NCBI RefSeq assembly: GCF_001456025.1
Contig: NZ_LMTZ01000148.1
Coordinates: forward strand, 1 to 64,000
DNA length: 64,000 bases
Origin: Mastigocoleus testarum BC008
GTDB taxonomy: Bacteria > Cyanobacteriota > Cyanobacteriia > Cyanobacteriales > Nostocaceae
Direction of reading: 5' to 3'
In this document: piece by piece, positions 61,009 through 64,000 of the stretch
Layout of the letters: each line of letters begins with the position of its first letter
Position numbering within the stretch: position 1 is the first letter of the stretch
Made by a program: the position numbers and the translations under genes
Notes under the pieces: model-generated
What the model was told of the DNA's origin: nothing
Database searches by the model: none
The model's input: only the letters and a program-made list of their open reading frames with translations

Positions 61009-61632
61009 TCAATCTTCATAATAAATACGACATTCTGGTGCATCTGGGTTTGCAGCACAGTATTCTTCAAAGGAAGCTTTGGTAGATATAATATTTTCAG
61101 CTTTTTGATGTATTGCTTGTGCTTGTAGTTCTTCAACTGCATCCCAAGCTGCAGTGCAGACCTTAGAACTAGCACCATAAATTGCACAAATAGTGCGAGC
61201 TTCTTCTACTGCTTTTTGAATTACTTCTTCAAACAAAATAGCTTTGGGACTATCAACAATATCATTTTTTGTAAGAATATCTGTAACTGAAATAATGCCT
61301 AGTAGTTCGCCTTGAACCACAGGTGCTGTGTGGATACCGGTATTAGCAAACATTTTAGCTACATATTCTATACCTAGGTCTGGGTTGATGATAATGCAGG
61401 GCTTAGACATAATTTCAAAGACCCTTACCTGTCTGGGGGATTTACCGTAAGCTGTTACCTTGTAGATAATATCTGTTTCCGATACTATCCCATAAGCATC
61501 ATATTCATGGCAGCGCTCGATAATCAAAGCTCGTATTCCATGATTCTTCATCAATGTAATTGCTTCTGCAACAGTCGCTGAACCCTTTATCGTAACTACC
61601 TCCTTACTCATGATATCTTCGGCTTTCATCAT
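61009..61632 (-). CDS. CBS-CP12 fusion protein
   Basis: 207 residues. Two CBS domains (about 5-60 and 72-128: IMSKEVVTIKGSATVAEAITLM, IMSKPCIIINPDLGIEYVAKMF) form a Bateman module that binds adenine nucleotides. The C-terminal part (about 138-207) is a CP12 domain with both cysteine pairs (CAIYGASSKVC, YCAANPDAPEC) and the AWDAVEELQAQ motif. Free CP12 bundles GAPDH and phosphoribulokinase in the dark under oxidising conditions. CBS-CP12 fusions are known in cyanobacteria and may tie this to energy charge. It stands alone. Confidence 0.93.
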   Translation of the reverse strand: MMKAEDIMSKEVVTIKGSATVAEAITLMKNHGIRALIIERCHEYDAYGIVSETDIIYKVTAYGKSPRQVRVFEIMSKPCIIINPDLGIEYVAKMFANTGIHTAPVVQGELLGIISVTDILTKNDIVDSPKAILFEEVIQKAVEEARTICAIYGASSKVCTAAWDAVEELQAQAIHQKAENIISTKASFEEYCAANPDAPECRIYYED

Positions 61633-62267
61633 TGCTCTAGCCTCCGGTTCTTAAACTAATTTGGGGTAATGATTAATTTGCTCAAGAAATTAGAACTTTT
61701 TTTGATTGATAATATTTAAGTATTTATAGTGCTATGTGCAAGTCAAAACATGTCTTTTAGATACGCTTTGCTAACAAAATATATCGCGTCTACGGTGGGG
61801 CGTTAGCATAGTAAAAGTTTATAAATCATAGCTTTTAGAATTTATAAATTTCTTAATCTTATTACATAGTGCGATATAATTTGGAGCTTAAGATTGAAAG
61901 CTCAAAATTTGAAGTGTAAAAATTGAAAGTTTAGATTGAAAATTTAAATTTGAACTTAAAATTTACTGCTGCGATTGTGTAATTATTTTGAAATAACTAT
62001 TTTTGAGATGATTTTGCCAGAATTTGAATAAAATTAACTAAAATTTATAAATTTTCACTATGAATTGAGCAGTTTGAAATATTTGTTTTGAAGTATGTGG
62101 GTTGGGGTTTTCTATTAAGTTCCCTCTAGCTGCAATATTTCTGTTTGAAGATCGCTAGAGAAGGCATAGATAAACTCACTCAAATACTAACCACATTCAT
62201 ATGGTGAATAAATTAAGAATGATGACATCTATCTCAGGATTGGAGATGAAAGATAAAAAACTAAAAA
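61633..62267. other. 635-bp spacer with a MITE-like element
   Basis: It holds the MITE-like copy at 61725-61876 and then A-rich direct repeats (AAAATTGAAAGTTTAGATTG, 61880-61965). No gene. Confidence 0.45.
61725..61876. mobile_element. MITE-like element, copy 2
   Basis: It starts TATAGTGCTATGTGCAAG and ends ATTACATAGTGCGATA, so the ends are imperfect inverted repeats. The ATTTATAAATTTCTTAATCTT block before the right end matches ATTTATAAATGTCCTAACCT in copy 1. It is 152 bp, non-coding. Confidence 0.6.
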
Positions 62268-62354
62268 CGGAGAGGGGGGGATTCGAACCCCCGTTGACGT
62301 TGCCGCCAAAACGCATTTCGAGTGCGCCGCATTCAACCGCTCTGCCACCTCTCC
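62268..62354 (-). tRNA. tRNA-Ser (anticodon CGA)
   Basis: 87 nt on the minus strand, with the long variable arm of a class II tRNA. Acceptor GGAGAGG pairs with CCTCTCC, discriminator G, anticodon CGA in CGCACTCGAAATGCG, T-arm GGGGGTTCGAATCCCCC. CCA is not encoded. Confidence 0.95.
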
Positions 62355-62612
62355 AGACAAGAAATATTTAATTAAACCAGACCTAAGTCTAGAAGGAACT
62401 AAAAGTTCCGCATTCTATTCTAACAAGAGTATCACGAGTTGAGAATAACCAACATATTCTTTTTTCTAATTTGTTCCCTATCTATATCTAATGCTTAACA
62501 AGAGTTAATTTTATACTTGCACTTGGTAGCAAATTCTGTAACGAGAACAAGAAAAAGGGTATTTAAGCCTAAATTTAAGAAAAAATAGACAATTATCCAA
62601 AATAAACATGTA

Positions 62613-63515
62613 ATGCTTTTTCAGGACCTTAGAGACTATCAAATTCTATTCCTCACTTTGTTTTTAGTCTTGGGGATTGGGACAAGAGATTGGACTGTGC
62701 GACCGGAATTAATTTTAATCGCTATTGCAACTTGCCTAATAACCCAATTGATATTTAGTCGAGGAAATGAGTCCAAGGGTGATAACTCAAATACTTCTAA
62801 CTCAAATTTTTCTAGCTCAAATTCTTCTAACTCAAATTTTTCTAGCTTAAGTCTTTCTAACCCACGTTTCTTCTTAAATTCTAATTTTTCCATCCGCAGC
62901 GCCTTAATTACTTCCCTAGGGTTAAGTTTGCTTTTGCGTGCTGACCATTGGACAACTATAGCTATAGCAGCATTTAGTGCGATCGCTAGTAAGTTTATCT
63001 TTAAGGTAGGAAATAAGCATTTTTTTAATCCAGCTAATTTTGGCATCATTGCAGCACTGATATTAACCAATGATGCTTGGGTATCCCCAGGACAGTGGGG
63101 GGAAGATTGGTGGTATGCAATGTTATTTCTCGGTGCTGGTGGAATGATTTTGCAAAAAGTTGGTCGCTGGGATACTACAGCAGCTTTTTTGGGTGCTTAT
63201 GCAGTTTTAGAGGGTATTCGTAATTTCTGGTTGGGTTGGACTTGGGATGTTTACTCACACCGTTTAATTAACGGATCTTTATTACTGTTTGCTTTATTTA
63301 TGGTGACCGATCCTCGTTCAATTCCTAATTCTCGTATCGGTAGGGTTCTTTGGGCGATCTGCATCGCCACATTAACTTTTATTCTGAGGAATTATTTTTT
63401 GATGTCCACTGCTGTATTTTGGGCACTATTTTTACTTGCACCTTTAACAGTGCTGTTTGATGCTATCTGGTCTGCACAGCGATTCTCTTGGAATAATCAA
63501 GGAATTGGGGATTAG
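62613..63515 (+). CDS. NQR2/RnfD-like membrane protein with Asn/Ser-rich insert
   Basis: 300 residues with about eight membrane helices. NQR2/RnfD-like features: FNPANFGIIAALIL (about 139-152), GRWDTTAAFLGAYAVLEGI and ALFMVTDPRSIPNSRIGRVLWA (about 227-248). Flavin-linked Thr is not obvious (MVTDPRS has Thr in the right place). Residues about 53-92 are an Asn/Ser/Phe-rich low-complexity insert encoded by 30-base tandem repeats. A free-standing relative without the other Nqr/Rnf subunits is typical in cyanobacteria; its electron partner is unknown. The next gene begins DUF2330-like on the same strand. Confidence 0.78.
   Translation: MLFQDLRDYQILFLTLFLVLGIGTRDWTVRPELILIAIATCLITQLIFSRGNESKGDNSNTSNSNFSSSNSSNSNFSSLSLSNPRFFLNSNFSIRSALITSLGLSLLLRADHWTTIAIAAFSAIASKFIFKVGNKHFFNPANFGIIAALILTNDAWVSPGQWGEDWWYAMLFLGAGGMILQKVGRWDTTAAFLGAYAVLEGIRNFWLGWTWDVYSHRLINGSLLLFALFMVTDPRSIPNSRIGRVLWAICIATLTFILRNYFLMSTAVFWALFLLAPLTVLFDAIWSAQRFSWNNQGIGD
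62781..62852 (+). repeat. in-frame tandem repeat (CTCAAATTTTTCTAG/CTCAAATTCTTCTAA)
   Basis: Four to five 15-base units inside the NQR2-like gene encode NSNFSS/SNSSNSNFSS. The unit length is a multiple of three, so the frame is kept. Confidence 0.7.
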
Positions 63516-63693
63516 ATATTAGAGATTAGACATTAGAGATCGGAAAGTATTAATTTCCTTTTCTACATCTATAAAAAATCAGCATTTGATGGAGTAGTAA
63601 AAAAGCAAAAGGGCTAACAAAATTAATCGAGAGTTGGGAATTTTATAAAAAGAAGTTTTTTCGTAAATATCAATCGAAAATTAAAAAATCAAA

Positions 63694-64000
63694 ATGATAC
63701 TCTCAATAAAACAAATATTTCGGGTATTAATTTCATTAGTACTAAGTTTTGTCGTACTGCTTTACTTTACCCCTGCAGCCTGGGCTTTTTGTGGATTTTA
63801 TGTTGCTAAAGCTGATAGCAAACTATATAACCAAGCTTCTCAGGTTGTGATTGCTCGTAAAGACAATCGCACTGTGTTGACAATGGCAAATGATTATCAA
63901 GGTGACGTGAAAGACTTCGCCATGGTAGTTCCTGTTCCAACAGTGCTAAAAAAAGAACAAGTTAAAGTTGCAAAACCAAAAATTATTGAAAGGTTAGATG
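63694..64000 (+). CDS. DUF2330-like secreted protein (partial)
   Basis: The first 102 codons; the gene runs off the window. A signal peptide (about 1-32, ending PAAWAF) precedes CGFYVAKADSKLYNQASQVVIARKDNRTVLTMANDYQG, then VKDFAMVVPVPTVLKKEQVKV, which fits the start of DUF2330 proteins. The family is predicted to be exported; its function is unknown. It lies 178 bases after the NQR2-like gene on the same strand and may share its transcript. Confidence 0.75.
   Translation, partial: MILSIKQIFRVLISLVLSFVVLLYFTPAAWAFCGFYVAKADSKLYNQASQVVIARKDNRTVLTMANDYQGDVKDFAMVVPVPTVLKKEQVKVAKPKIIERLD

Overview
The window is chromosomal DNA from a filamentous, probably heterocyst-forming cyanobacterium. Supporting signs: many HIP1 octamers (GCGATCGC, at least fifteen), AT-rich coding sequence, heptanucleotide short tandem repeats (STRR) between genes, and cyanobacterial genes such as psbV, petE, tocopherol synthesis genes, a CBS-CP12 protein and a CobA-HemD fusion. 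The first 12.5 kb match, gene for gene, the extended hyp locus known from Nostoc-type uptake-hydrogenase strains. I cannot name the species.

Layout. 1-12.5 kb: hydrogenase maturation. A TPR protein, two small membrane proteins, a NifU-like scaffold and an NHL propeller precede hypF-hypC-hypD-tautomerase-(dead GNAT gene)-hypE-hypA-hypB. Together HypF/E/C/D build the Fe(CN)2CO group and HypA/B insert nickel. hupSL would be expected outside the window. 13-19.4 kb: a deacetylase/phosphodiester-glycosidase fusion, an unrecognised helical protein, CobA-HemD and an alkyltransferase-like DNA repair protein. 19.6-22.3 kb: a TPR membrane protein and a tocopherol pair (homogentisate phytyltransferase and gamma-tocopherol methyltransferase). 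22.4-28.3 kb: the K+ uptake genes ktrB and ktrA, separated by about 3.8 kb that holds an aspartoacylase gene and a decayed island. The island contains a cysteine desulfurase tail, an intact XRE-HNH protein, a deleted tnpB insertion sequence and a DUF4007-like 5' fragment. I read it as the wreck of a DNA sulfur-modification type defence locus.

28.3-33 kb: a double GNAT protein, a NADAR protein and a macrodomain protein (two ADP-ribose-handling folds side by side), an HNH nuclease, and small conserved genes. 33.5-41.5 kb: a GAF histidine-kinase-like protein whose phospho-acceptor His is replaced within a HIP1 site, an SRPBCC protein overlapping it, tRNA-Glu, a cation/proton antiporter with a TrkA-N tail, a cytochrome-b6-like protein lacking one haem ligand, a lipase-like hydrolase and cobI. 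41.8-51 kb: a TonB-like protein, petE, psbV, two sugar ABC permeases, an S9 peptidase and era. 51-53.2 kb is a 2.25-kb AT-rich stretch with no convincing gene. 53.2-64 kb: a NYN/LabA-like protein, a protein with five 19-residue GxRPI repeats, uvrB, the lipopolysaccharide-export genes lptA-lptB-lptF, a CBS-CP12 regulator, tRNA-Ser, an NQR2/RnfD-like membrane protein and the start of a DUF2330 protein.

A theme of the window is repeat invasion. STRR arrays start at or overlap stop codons, fill the spaces before hypD and hypA, and two genes (hypF, the NQR2-like gene) appear to carry repeat-derived sequence in frame. A MITE-like element occurs twice (23.75 and 61.73 kb). All function calls come from reading the sequence; no database search was run.
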